From an uncultured Rhodospirillaceae bacterium (GTDB lineage Bacteria > Pseudomonadota > Alphaproteobacteria > Rhodospirillales > Casp-alpha2), in the NCBI GenBank assembly GCA_913048145.1, contig CAJWVP010000032.1, positions 1 to 13,887 of the forward strand: 13,887 bases of DNA. The letters run 5' to 3'. A model generated the notes under the pieces. That model searched no databases, was not told where the DNA came from, and saw only the letters and a program-made list of their open reading frames with translations. Shown here in pieces: positions 1 to 6,806 of this stretch (position 1 is its first letter; every line of letters begins with the position of its first letter). Position numbers and translations under genes: made by a program.

Positions 1-1
1 C

Positions 2-676
2 GTGTATGGTCAAGAAGACGGCAGCCGTTTCCAGGTTCTCGATAGCGGTGACTCTGTGCCAGTGGATGAGGGCGGAGACAGCATATCGATCGCCACTGGC
101 GATACAGTGCATCTCGACGTGGCGGACCGTCATGGTAACCTTGTTTCGATTACACCAAGCGGTGGTTGGTTGCGTAGCTCGCCGACTATTCCCGAACTCG
201 GCTTTGCTTTGTCGAACCGGGGACAGATTTTCACTCTCGAAGAAGGAACACCGGGCGCATTGATGCCTGGGAAGCGCCCACGAACGACGTTGAGCCCTGG
301 CTTGGCTTTCCGTGACGGTGCTCCCTATATGGCGTTCGGTACCCCGGGGGCAGACCGTCAAGATCAATGGGCGCTTCAGTTCTTTTTGCGCTTGGTCGAT
401 CATGGGCAAAATCTGCAGCAAGCGGCGGATGCGCCCACATTCAATACTTCCCATTTTCCGGCGTCCTTTTTCCCGAAACGCGCGGGACTGCGGTCACTGG
501 ACGTGGAGGGCCGATTCGATGAATTGATTGTCGCAAATCTGGAGGCCAGAGGACATGCGGTCACGGTGGGGGATGATTGGTCACAGGGCCGTCTTTGCGC
601 CGTTGCGCGCGATCACGGTTTGTTGAAGTCGGCATCCTCCGCCCGATTTACGCAAGGTTATGCAATGGGGCGCTGA
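2..676 (+). CDS. Gamma-glutamyltransferase family protein, C-terminal part (5' end outside window)
   Basis: The reading frame is open to the left edge and ends at TGA 674-676, giving 224 residues. This covers the small (catalytic) subunit of the Ntn-hydrolase gamma-glutamyltranspeptidase family, which matures by self-cleavage before a threonine and transfers or hydrolyses gamma-glutamyl groups. The likely nucleophile is Thr35 of the visible part, in the motif GDTVHLDVADRHGN, which matches the family pattern T-x-H-F-x-V-x-D-x-x-G-N. Further family blocks are the PGKRPRTTLSP segment and GTPGADRQDQWALQFF near residues 113-128. The second Gly of the usual PGG oxyanion-hole motif is Ala here (codon 350-352). 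The first GTG in the window is just the edge of the open frame, not a claimed start. Any secretion signal would lie upstream, out of view. Nothing links it to the B12 genes. The family call is firm; substrate and subfamily (a YwrD-like clade is possible) are uncertain. Confidence 0.88.
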   Translation: MYGQEDGSRFQVLDSGDSVPVDEGGDSISIATGDTVHLDVADRHGNLVSITPSGGWLRSSPTIPELGFALSNRGQIFTLEEGTPGALMPGKRPRTTLSPGLAFRDGAPYMAFGTPGADRQDQWALQFFLRLVDHGQNLQQAADAPTFNTSHFPASFFPKRAGLRSLDVEGRFDELIVANLEARGHAVTVGDDWSQGRLCAVARDHGLLKSASSARFTQGYAMGR

Positions 677-898
677 TTTCGAAGTGGCATTAATATACCG
701 TTACTAAAATAACTATTGGGAAGCATATTAAAGATACGCCATTTATTTCTTGGCTTCGGTGCTATTGAAATCCGTACTCATGGGTAAATTGCGGAAATTG
801 CCGCCGTTACTTCAATTTGCGTGAAGCCGCCCTAGTTTTCCTATGCATTTGATTAATTTTACGGCGATTTAGACTGGTCGCTCGGGGCAAGGGATATT
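677..898. other. AT-rich intergenic spacer upstream of the ThDP-enzyme gene
   Basis: This is a 222-bp gene-free stretch, visibly more AT-rich than its neighbours. It presumably holds the end of the preceding transcript and the promoter of the ThDP-enzyme gene. The best promoter-like pair I can see is TTGATT (849-854) and TAGACT (870-875), but the 15-nt spacer is short, so this is weak. A 5-bp inverted repeat, CTTCA (810-814) and TGAAG (822-826), precedes a short T-rich run, but it is too weak to call a terminator. Three AAATTG-type motifs lie at 786-821. No RNA gene, riboswitch or convincing small ORF was found. Confidence 0.6.
786..821. repeat. AAATTG-based short repeat cluster in the spacer
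   Basis: AAATTGCGG (786-794) is followed directly by AAATTGCCG (795-803), a tandem 9-mer with one mismatch. An inverted copy of the core, CAATTTGCG, lies at 813-821. The cluster lies 78-113 bp upstream of the ThDP-enzyme start codon. It could be a regulator-binding site, but short AT-rich words recur by chance in such spacers and no family can be named. Confidence 0.3.
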
Positions 899-2629
899 AT
901 GGCGAATAAACAAAAGCTGCTGACGGAAGAAACGCTGGCGAATGAAGGGGTCGCACGGGTCCTGGAAGAAGCCGGAATTGACATGGTGTTTGGTATTCAA
1001 GGTGGGAATATGGGGCGTCTTTACGATGCGCTCTACGATCATCAGGATACGGTTCGCGCCGTTCTTGTCCGCCACGAACAACTGGCCAGTGTGATGGCAG
1101 AAGTCTATGGCCGGTTGACTGGAAAACCAGGTGTATGCATTGGGCAGGGTATTTTTATGCTGGCGAACGGGTTTCTCGGCACGCTCGAGGCCCATTTCGG
1201 TTCGTCGCCTATGTTGTTCCTCACCGACTTCTCTGATGTCGCACCTTTCTCTCAACATGCTCCCTATCAGAGTGGGCGTGGCGAATACGGCGGTGCCGAT
1301 ACCCGGCAAGCGCTGAGCGCCATTACCAAACACACCTTGACCGCATTGACGCCAACGGAAGCGGTGCATGCGGTCCAACTCGGCATCAAACATGCGCTCA
1401 GCGGAGAACGCGGTCCTGTCGGGATCGTCTTCAACAGCAACTGCTTCATGGGTGGTACGATAGATCCGGCAGCGCGGCCTTATCTTTATAGCACGGACGC
1501 TTACCTGCCTGCGAAACTGCCGGGCGACCCCGCGAGTGTCGCGGCGGCAGCCCGTGCTCTTGCGGCGGCGGAACGGCCGGTCATTTTGGCTGGAAACGGC
1601 ATACGTATTAGCCAGGCCTATGATCAGCTGGCTGCGTTGGCGGCGACACTCGGTGCGCCCGTTGCGACAACCGCGTCCGGCAAAGGCGTCATTGCCGAGA
1701 CGAGCGGTTGGGCACTCGGCACGTGTGGTAATTTCGGTCAAGCGACAGCGAACACTTATGTCGGATCGGCCGATCTTGTCCTAGCTGTCGGCACGCGTCT
1801 TGGTCCAGCGGACACGACAAATGAGAACCCCGCCTTCATAGATCCGACACGCCAAACCATTGTTCAAATCGATATCGAACCAAAAAACGCGAGCTGGTCG
1901 TTCCCCTGTGATACGGTTGTGATCGGTGATGCTGGTCTCGTTCTCGAACAGATAGCCGATGAGCTGGAGGCACCGTCTGAAGATAGTGTGGCTGGACGCA
2001 AAGCCGCTCTAAACGCGATGCGCGAAGAGCATAAATTTTTCGATCACCCGGCTTATACTTCGGATGAGACACCCATTATGCCGCCCCGCGTTTTCAAGGA
2101 GATACATGAGGTAATCGATGATGATGCATTGATCACCTGTGACGCGGGCGAGAACCGTCTCTTCATGACACATTTCTTCCAAACCAAAGGGCCTGGCACG
2201 TTATTGATGCCGGGCATCGGCGCTATGGGTTATGCGGTACCGGCAGCGCTGGCCGGCAAGCTTGTTCATCCGGATCGGCAGGTTATTGCTGTAACGGGCG
2301 ATGGTGGGTTCAGTATGGCGATGAATGGCATGATGACGGCCCGCGATGAGAATATTCCGATCGTGACGGTCATTTTGAATAACAGTGCACTTGGCTGGGT
2401 CAAGCATGGTCAGGGTAACCGGACCATCTCGAGCACCTTTGCCGATATGAATTTTGCTGAGATCGTTGAAAAGATGGGCTGCAAAGGTATTCGCGTGGAA
2501 GACCCGGCTGATCTGGCAGGCGCGTTGAAGGAGGCACTCGGAGCCGGGGTTCCGACGGTCGTCGATGTCGTCACTGCTTTCGATGGACTCTCGTTCCGCG
2601 ACGTGACCTCGCCATTGGCGCAGGCCTAA
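899..2629 (+). CDS. Thiamine-diphosphate-dependent enzyme, acetolactate synthase-like
   Basis: A 576-residue protein with the three-domain layout of the ThDP-dependent decarboxylase/synthase family (POX/AHAS type). The N-terminal PYR domain (about 10-185) contains LVRHEQLASVMAEVYGR with Glu60, the residue that activates the ThDP aminopyrimidine. The middle domain (about 205-350) has the family sequence PVILAGNGIR and ends with VQIDIEP. The C-terminal PP domain (about 380-560) carries the metal/diphosphate motif GDG (467-469) followed by NN (494-495). The segment after the PYR Glu reads GQGIFMLANGF where true acetolactate synthases have a GPG-type sequence, and the usual WQ motif after the NN is replaced by ALGWVKHGQ, so this is probably not housekeeping IlvB. 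The start is ATG 899 with AAGGGA at 889-894. It is tail to tail with an SDR gene. It may act on an alpha-keto acid or acyloin, but the substrate is unknown. Confidence 0.85.
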   Translation: MANKQKLLTEETLANEGVARVLEEAGIDMVFGIQGGNMGRLYDALYDHQDTVRAVLVRHEQLASVMAEVYGRLTGKPGVCIGQGIFMLANGFLGTLEAHFGSSPMLFLTDFSDVAPFSQHAPYQSGRGEYGGADTRQALSAITKHTLTALTPTEAVHAVQLGIKHALSGERGPVGIVFNSNCFMGGTIDPAARPYLYSTDAYLPAKLPGDPASVAAAARALAAAERPVILAGNGIRISQAYDQLAALAATLGAPVATTASGKGVIAETSGWALGTCGNFGQATANTYVGSADLVLAVGTRLGPADTTNENPAFIDPTRQTIVQIDIEPKNASWSFPCDTVVIGDAGLVLEQIADELEAPSEDSVAGRKAALNAMREEHKFFDHPAYTSDETPIMPPRVFKEIHEVIDDDALITCDAGENRLFMTHFFQTKGPGTLLMPGIGAMGYAVPAALAGKLVHPDRQVIAVTGDGGFSMAMNGMMTARDENIPIVTVILNNSALGWVKHGQGNRTISSTFADMNFAEIVEKMGCKGIRVEDPADLAGALKEALGAGVPTVVDVVTAFDGLSFRDVTSPLAQA

Positions 2630-3463
2630 TTAGCGAAGATAGCCACCGTCGATAATGATCGTGCGGCCGGTGACATAGTCAGAGAGATCGGTAGTCAGAA
2701 ATTCGACGACCTTTGCGCAATCTTCGATGGTGCCTTCGCGGCGGAGTGCTATTTCCTTCGCCCGTTCGCTGCGGTCGCCAAGGCGGCCCGTCCGGATGAT
2801 CCCGGGGGCAATTGAATTGACGTTTATGTTGTCTGGACCGACTTCCTGCGCGAGGGCGCGTGTGTAGTGGATGATCGCCGCTTTCGATGTGCCGTAGGGG
2901 TGATATCCGCCGCGGGCGTCGATTCCGGCTGTTGACGAAACGGTGACAATCTTGCCCCCACCTTGTTTCTTAATATGCGGGACGACGGCCATACAGGTGT
3001 TCATACAGGTCTTCACGTTGATGTCGAGAACGCGTGTGAGCATTTCCTCTGGCGTGTCCGAGGGTAGCCCGGTGGTCACTAGATCTTGCGTGTCGTTCGC
3101 GCCGTCCGGTGCGTCGCGTTCGTCGGCAAAGACGAACGTGCCGCCGCCCGCGTTGCATACCGCGATATCGATCCGGCCAAGCTGGCTGGCGATTTCGCCG
3201 ACAGCCTTTTCCGTTGTGTCGCGGTCGGTGAGGTCGAGCTCCATCCCCATGGCGCGGATGCCGAGCGCTTCGCATTCTGCTATCACCGTGTCTGCGCTAA
3301 GTAGCTGACGTTCGAATTCGTAGACATTGGCGGCTTTAAGGTTTCGGTCGATGATCGCGATATCGGCACCGAGGCCAGCCAGTCGCAAGGCGTATCCGCG
3401 ACCCAATCCACGTGCCCCGCCCGTAATAAGAGCAACTTTGCCGTCCAGTTTCCGCTCGGTCAT
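2630..3463 (-). CDS. Short-chain dehydrogenase/reductase (SDR family oxidoreductase)
   Basis: A 277-residue classical SDR, expected to be a soluble NAD(P)-dependent alcohol/ketone oxidoreductase. It shows the Rossmann motif TGGARGLG (14-21), the acidic LDLTD near 77-80, NAG (104-106), DINV with Asn149, Ser176/177 in TVSST, and the catalytic pair Tyr190/Lys194 in YGTSK. The C-terminus IIIDGGYLR is typical. An extended loop at about 110-140 (Asp/Thr-rich, after NAGGG) is longer than in minimal SDRs and probably shapes the substrate pocket. The frame stays open further upstream, but ATG 3463 places MTERKLDGKVALITGG at the normal family start. The ribosome site is weak (GAGCGAGAA). The stop codon abuts that of the ThDP enzyme. 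Cofactor preference and substrate cannot be assigned. Partnership with the ThDP enzyme (for example ketone product and reductase) is only a guess from adjacency. Confidence 0.87.
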   Translation of the reverse strand: MTERKLDGKVALITGGARGLGRGYALRLAGLGADIAIIDRNLKAANVYEFERQLLSADTVIAECEALGIRAMGMELDLTDRDTTEKAVGEIASQLGRIDIAVCNAGGGTFVFADERDAPDGANDTQDLVTTGLPSDTPEEMLTRVLDINVKTCMNTCMAVVPHIKKQGGGKIVTVSSTAGIDARGGYHPYGTSKAAIIHYTRALAQEVGPDNINVNSIAPGIIRTGRLGDRSERAKEIALRREGTIEDCAKVVEFLTTDLSDYVTGRTIIIDGGYLR

Positions 3464-3565
3464 GATGTTTTCTCGCTCTATAATATTCTCGTTAGATAAT
3501 GTGGCGGTTCTTTTGGATCGGACCAGCGGCAAATTGTGATTAATCCCTGTGAGGGAGAAAGAGAT
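3464..3565. promoter_or_regulatory. Divergent promoter region between the SDR gene and cobC
   Basis: This 102-bp gap separates two divergent start codons, so it should hold promoters for both. A consensus -10 box TATAAT is at 3479-3484 (+), but no good -35 lies 16-18 nt before it. On the minus strand TATTAT (3485-3480) would give a leader of about 10 nt for the SDR gene, again with a poor -35. The gap is too short for a cobalamin riboswitch and has none of its conserved words, although cobC is a B12 gene. The exact promoters are therefore tentative. Confidence 0.4.
3544..3557 (+). promoter_or_regulatory. Small hairpin covering the cobC ribosome binding site
   Basis: TCCCT (3544-3548), GTG (3549-3551) and AGGGA (3552-3556) form a perfect 5-bp stem with a 3-nt loop. 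Its right arm contains most of the cobC Shine-Dalgarno GGAG (3554-3557), which sits 8 nt before ATG 3566. If it folds in the mRNA it would hide the ribosome site and lower translation, possibly under control of a factor or temperature. The stem is short, so the effect may be small. The Shine-Dalgarno itself is well placed and decides the cobC start. Confidence 0.4.
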
Positions 3566-4585
3566 ATGGATGATGCAAAATTGCCGTCGCGGACGGATAG
3601 CGTGCCCCATGGCGGGAATGTGGATTGGGCGACAGCCGTCTTCGGCGAACCGTCACAAGGGTGGCTGGACCTGAGTACGGGAATCAATCCGCACGCATAC
3701 GCGTTTTCCAAAATTCAGGACCGCTGGTGGCATCGATTGCCAACTGCGTCCGACATTCGCGAGCTTTGCCGCGCGGCGGCCCAGTATTATGACGTCCCTG
3801 ACGCCAATTGTATCGTTGCGGTGCCGGGTAGCCAGGCCGCTATTCAATTGCTTCCAAGACTTCGAGGGCGCACGAAAGTCGCAATTGTCAGTCCGACCTA
3901 TGGCGAGCATCGCCACGTATGGCAATCCGCCGGGCACGACGTGGTAGACGTGCCAACGCTGGAAACGGTAAAAGACGACGTTTCGGTCGTAATCGTCACA
4001 AACCCCAACAATCCGGACGGCCGGCTGTTCTCCCCTGATCAGCTTGACGAATGGCGAGAGCGTCTCGCTGCGCGGGGCGGCTTACTGGTTGTGGACGAAG
4101 CTTTCGCGGATGTTGTACTCGAAGCGAGCATATCGGCCATGAGTGGCCGGGAAGGGTTGGTTGTCCTCCGGTCTTTTGGCAAATTCTTCGGTCTAGCAGG
4201 GCTGCGTCTTGGTTTCGTCTTGGTGCCTGTGTCATTGGCAGCGGACCTATCGCGTTCATTGGGTCCTTGGGCGGTAAGCGGACCTGCACTAGTCATTGCG
4301 GCTGAAGCCTTCGCCGATACAGCCTGGCAGGCGTGCATGCGGCAACGACTCGCAAGCGATGCGGTGAAACTCGATGGCCTTTTGAAGACAGCGGGGATGG
4401 AAATCGTTGGTGGAACGTCGCTCTTCCGTCTCGGCCGAGCTGCAGATGCAACTTGGATCGCTGAAACTTTGGGTCGTTCCGGCATTCTCGTGCGTCGTTT
4501 TGATGAGCGACCCGATTGGCTGCGCATAGGTCTGCCTGGACCTGACGATCAATGGGAACGGTTGGCGCGTGCTATCGCGGGTTAA
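3566..4585 (+). CDS. cobC: L-threonine-O-3-phosphate decarboxylase (CobC, alpha-type)
   Basis: A 339-residue fold-type I PLP enzyme of the histidinol-phosphate aminotransferase-like group. Alpha-type CobC (the counterpart of Salmonella CobD) decarboxylates threonine phosphate to (R)-1-amino-2-propanol phosphate, which links the corrin ring to the nucleotide loop of B12. Visible features are DLSTGINP (35-42), a glycine/serine segment VPGSQAAIQLLP (86-97) that holds the PLP phosphate, SPTYGEH (109-115), TNPNNPDG (145-152), DEAF (177-180) and the PLP lysine Lys206 in SFGKFFGLAGLRLGF. The N-terminal HGGNVDWA is typical for CobC. A GTG start 10 codons earlier is possible, but ATG 3566 is preceded by GGGAG at good spacing. 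The stop TAA overlaps the stop of the facing cobB gene. Cytoplasmic. An aminotransferase role is the alternative, but B12 context makes CobC much more likely. Confidence 0.93.
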   Translation: MDDAKLPSRTDSVPHGGNVDWATAVFGEPSQGWLDLSTGINPHAYAFSKIQDRWWHRLPTASDIRELCRAAAQYYDVPDANCIVAVPGSQAAIQLLPRLRGRTKVAIVSPTYGEHRHVWQSAGHDVVDVPTLETVKDDVSVVIVTNPNNPDGRLFSPDQLDEWRERLAARGGLLVVDEAFADVVLEASISAMSGREGLVVLRSFGKFFGLAGLRLGFVLVPVSLAADLSRSLGPWAVSGPALVIAAEAFADTAWQACMRQRLASDAVKLDGLLKTAGMEIVGGTSLFRLGRAADATWIAETLGRSGILVRRFDERPDWLRIGLPGPDDQWERLARAIAG

Positions 4586-5901
4586 TCCGATTGATCGATA
4601 AGGTGTATGAAAGAGCCGGCAACGGCGCCGATCCGGTGACCGAAAGTGCCTAAAGAATTCCCTTCCGAATCGTTTCCGATAAATAGCGCTTCGTCGCCTT
4701 CTTCGCGAGTGATCGTTGCGTAATGGAATTCGTGCGCACGGAAAAGGCTGCCCTTGGCGCCGAGAGCATGGTCATTTTTGAGACTTACTTCGCGATAACC
4801 AAGATGAAGTCTCCGGTCGGCGAAGGAGGTTTCCAACGGCAGAAGACCGGCCATCTCATGCCGTTCGTTGTCGGCGTCGACGAGGCCTTGGCCCAGGACC
4901 ATATAGCCGCCGCATTCACCAAAGATCGTCAGATTCTCGCGTGCGCAGGACCGGATGCTATTGAGGAAATTTGCGTTGCTCGCCAGTTTACCCGCGTGAA
5001 GTTCCGGATATCCGCCCGGTAAGTAAATCGCGTCGCAGGCTTGCGGTGTCTCATCGGCTAAGGGCGAGAAGAGCGTTAGTTCCGCACCTTGGTTTTGCCA
5101 TCCGTCTAAAACGTGAGGATAGGCAAAAGCGAAAGCTTGGTCCCGTGCGACTGCCATTTTTTGCCCAAGCGGGCGCAACGGTGGATGGTTCGTCTTAGGC
5201 TCGGTCACGGAAATGGAGCCAAGTTTTTCCATGGCCTCTAGATCCACATGCTCCGCGACGAATTCGGCCGCGCTATCGAGGAATCCCTCAAGTGCGCTAT
5301 TCTCCAGCGCTTGAACGAGACCGAGGTGCCGCTCTGGTAAAGTTAGGCTTTCGTGTCTCGGTATGAATCCGAAGACCTTTGTGCCACGTGAAGCCATAGC
5401 AGATTGCAGAATATCCCGATGTTTGGGGCCGCCGATACGATTGAAAATCACACCGGCGAGTTTAAGGCGCGAGTCGAATGTATCGAACCCATGCACGAGG
5501 GCAGCTGCCGAAGTAGCCTGCCCGCTCGCATCGACGACTAAAACGACGGGCATATCTAACGCAACGGCGATATCGGCAGTCGAGCCACCGCCGCCAGAAG
5601 CACCGTCGAACAGTCCCATGACACCTTCTCCGATGACCAAGTCGACATCGGGGACTACAGTGTTAAGGTTGGATTCGACTGTCCTTGTGCGCATTCCCCA
5701 AAGATCGAGGTTGAAACATACTCTCCCGCTGGCCGCGGTGTGGAAAGCGGGATCGATGTAGTCTGGGCCAACTTTGAAGGATCCTATCGCTCGTCCGTGA
5801 TTCCGATAGGCGCGAAGAAGTGCCAAAGTCGTCACGGTCTTACCACTGCCAGAAGACGGCGCTGAGATAAGAAAACCGGGAGTTTTACCGTCCGTTAACA
5901 C
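4582..5901 (-). CDS. cobB: Cobyrinic (or hydrogenobyrinic) acid a,c-diamide synthase CobB/CbiA
   Basis: A 439-residue glutamine- and ATP-dependent amidase that converts the a and c carboxylates of the corrin ring to amides. The N-terminal synthetase domain has the P-loop APSSGSGKT (14-22), SFKVGPDYIDP (41-51), the switch-like GEGVMGLFDG (91-100) and VVLVVDASG (119-127). The C-terminal class I glutamine amidotransferase domain (CobB/CobQ type, about 250-437) has YLPGGYPEL (293-301), the nucleophile Cys330 in GECGGYM and a conserved His433 in AGSFIHL. Length is normal for the family. The start is GTG 5901, chosen because GAAGG lies 5 nt upstream, overlapping the cobA stop (TGAAGG); the gap to cobA is 8 nt, so the pair should be co-transcribed and coupled. 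Since the pathway here seems to insert cobalt early, the true substrate is probably cobyrinate (CbiA activity). Confidence 0.95.
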   Translation of the reverse strand: MLTDGKTPGFLISAPSSGSGKTVTTLALLRAYRNHGRAIGSFKVGPDYIDPAFHTAASGRVCFNLDLWGMRTRTVESNLNTVVPDVDLVIGEGVMGLFDGASGGGGSTADIAVALDMPVVLVVDASGQATSAAALVHGFDTFDSRLKLAGVIFNRIGGPKHRDILQSAMASRGTKVFGFIPRHESLTLPERHLGLVQALENSALEGFLDSAAEFVAEHVDLEAMEKLGSISVTEPKTNHPPLRPLGQKMAVARDQAFAFAYPHVLDGWQNQGAELTLFSPLADETPQACDAIYLPGGYPELHAGKLASNANFLNSIRSCARENLTIFGECGGYMVLGQGLVDADNERHEMAGLLPLETSFADRRLHLGYREVSLKNDHALGAKGSLFRAHEFHYATITREEGDEALFIGNDSEGNSLGTFGHRIGAVAGSFIHLIDQSD

Positions 5902-5909
5902 GCTGGCCT

Positions 5910-6749
5910 TCAGGCGCCGTAATCAAGCTGCCGATTGCCAAGCGGATCGGGATTTAATTGTATCCCGCTGAGAGCGGACAACCAATCGAGTCCTTCCCGA
6001 AGGCGAACAACTTCGCCAACGATGAGCATTGCCGGAGGCGACAAAGCCGCATTTGCAGCATCAGTCGCGACGTTCGCGAGAGTCGAGACCACTGTTTTCT
6101 GTTTCGCTGTGGTGGCTTTCGACACGACCGCAGCGGGCTCGTCGCTACTGCGGCCCGCATCAATCAGCATCTTGCTGATTTGCGTGATGTGCTTGAGCGG
6201 CATGTAAACAACCAAGACATCCGACCCCTTGGCAACGGATTGCCAGTCGACACTGTCCGGGACAATACCAGATGCATTGTGGCCGGTCACAAATGTGACA
6301 GCTGAATTTGTGTCCCGGTGTGTAAGCGGAATTCCGGCATAGGCCAGACCGCCGACACCGGCGGAAACGCCGGGGATCACGCGGAAGTCGACACGGGCTG
6401 CCACTAGCGTCAACGCTTCTTCGCCGCCTCGCCCGAATATGAAGGGGTCACCTCCTTTTAGCCGTAAGACTCGCCGGCCTTCACGAGCTAAGCCGATTAA
6501 TTTATGCGAGATATCACGCTGTTTCGGGGACGGCTTGCCGCCGCGTTTCCCTGCGTAGATCAGTTCAGCGTTCTCGTTGGCGAGTGCCAGAATTTCCTCG
6601 CCGACGAGCGCGTCGTAAACTACCGTATCCGCCTCGTGGAGGGCGTGAAGTGCGAGGACCGTCATTAGCCCCGGATCGCCAGGACCAGCGCCTGTGAGCC
6701 AAACCCAGCCAGGCTCAAAATTTGGAAGATTGGGGATGCGTCGAAACAT
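5910..6749 (-). CDS. cobA: Uroporphyrinogen-III C-methyltransferase (SUMT)
   Basis: A 279-residue SAM-dependent methyltransferase adding methyl groups at C2 and C7 of uroporphyrinogen III to give precorrin-2, the entry to B12 (and siroheme). The typical chain of motifs is present: GAGPGDPGL (20-28), YDALVG (45-50), AGKRGG (66-71), RLKGGDPFIFGRGGEE (96-111), VIPGVSAG (124-131), and YAGIPLTHRD with VTFVTGH (137-157). It is a stand-alone SUMT with no fused HemD or CysG dehydrogenase domain. The frame is open much further upstream into the divergent cbiD gene, but ATG 6749 gives the family-normal N-terminus. No Shine-Dalgarno is visible before this ATG. A TATACA box ends 8 nt upstream, so a leaderless mRNA is possible. 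It is followed after 8 nt by cobB. The family is highly confident; a parallel siroheme role cannot be excluded. Confidence 0.96.
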   Translation of the reverse strand: MFRRIPNLPNFEPGWVWLTGAGPGDPGLMTVLALHALHEADTVVYDALVGEEILALANENAELIYAGKRGGKPSPKQRDISHKLIGLAREGRRVLRLKGGDPFIFGRGGEEALTLVAARVDFRVIPGVSAGVGGLAYAGIPLTHRDTNSAVTFVTGHNASGIVPDSVDWQSVAKGSDVLVVYMPLKHITQISKMLIDAGRSSDEPAAVVSKATTAKQKTVVSTLANVATDAANAALSPPAMLIVGEVVRLREGLDWLSALSGIQLNPDPLGNRQLDYGA

Positions 6750-6806
6750 ATTACAAATGTATACCGTGCCATTTCGCCAAGCCAGGCAAAGCGCTACAAT
6801 AAATTG
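6750..6806. promoter_or_regulatory. 57-bp divergent promoter region between cobA and cbiD
   Basis: Both flanking start codons point outward from only 57 bp. On the plus strand TACAAT (6795-6800) ends 6 nt before the cbiD ATG. On the minus strand TATACA ends 8 nt before the cobA ATG. Neither side shows a Shine-Dalgarno, so each -10-like box would place transcription at or very near the start codon (leaderless or nearly so). The -35 regions are poor on both strands. There is no space for a cobalamin riboswitch. The promoter positions are inferred from sequence words only. Confidence 0.42.

Noticed and set aside
690..731. TTAATAT / ATATTAA inverted repeat (690-696 and 725-731)
   Set aside because: Seven AT-only base pairs separated by 28 nt in an AT-rich spacer are likely by chance.
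744..782. 12-codon minus-strand ORF (MSTDFNSTEAKK) in the spacer
   Set aside because: It is very short, with no Shine-Dalgarno and no conserved context; it is compatible with chance.
810..835. CTTCA/TGAAG inverted repeat as a terminator of the gamma-glutamyltransferase gene
   Set aside because: The stem is only 5 bp, the loop is 7 nt and the following T-run is short and displaced, so it does not meet terminator criteria.
869..1741. 290-codon open frame on the minus strand
   Set aside because: It is antisense to the well-supported ThDP-enzyme gene, has no family-like motifs and a composition rich in Arg/Gln as expected for a shadow frame.
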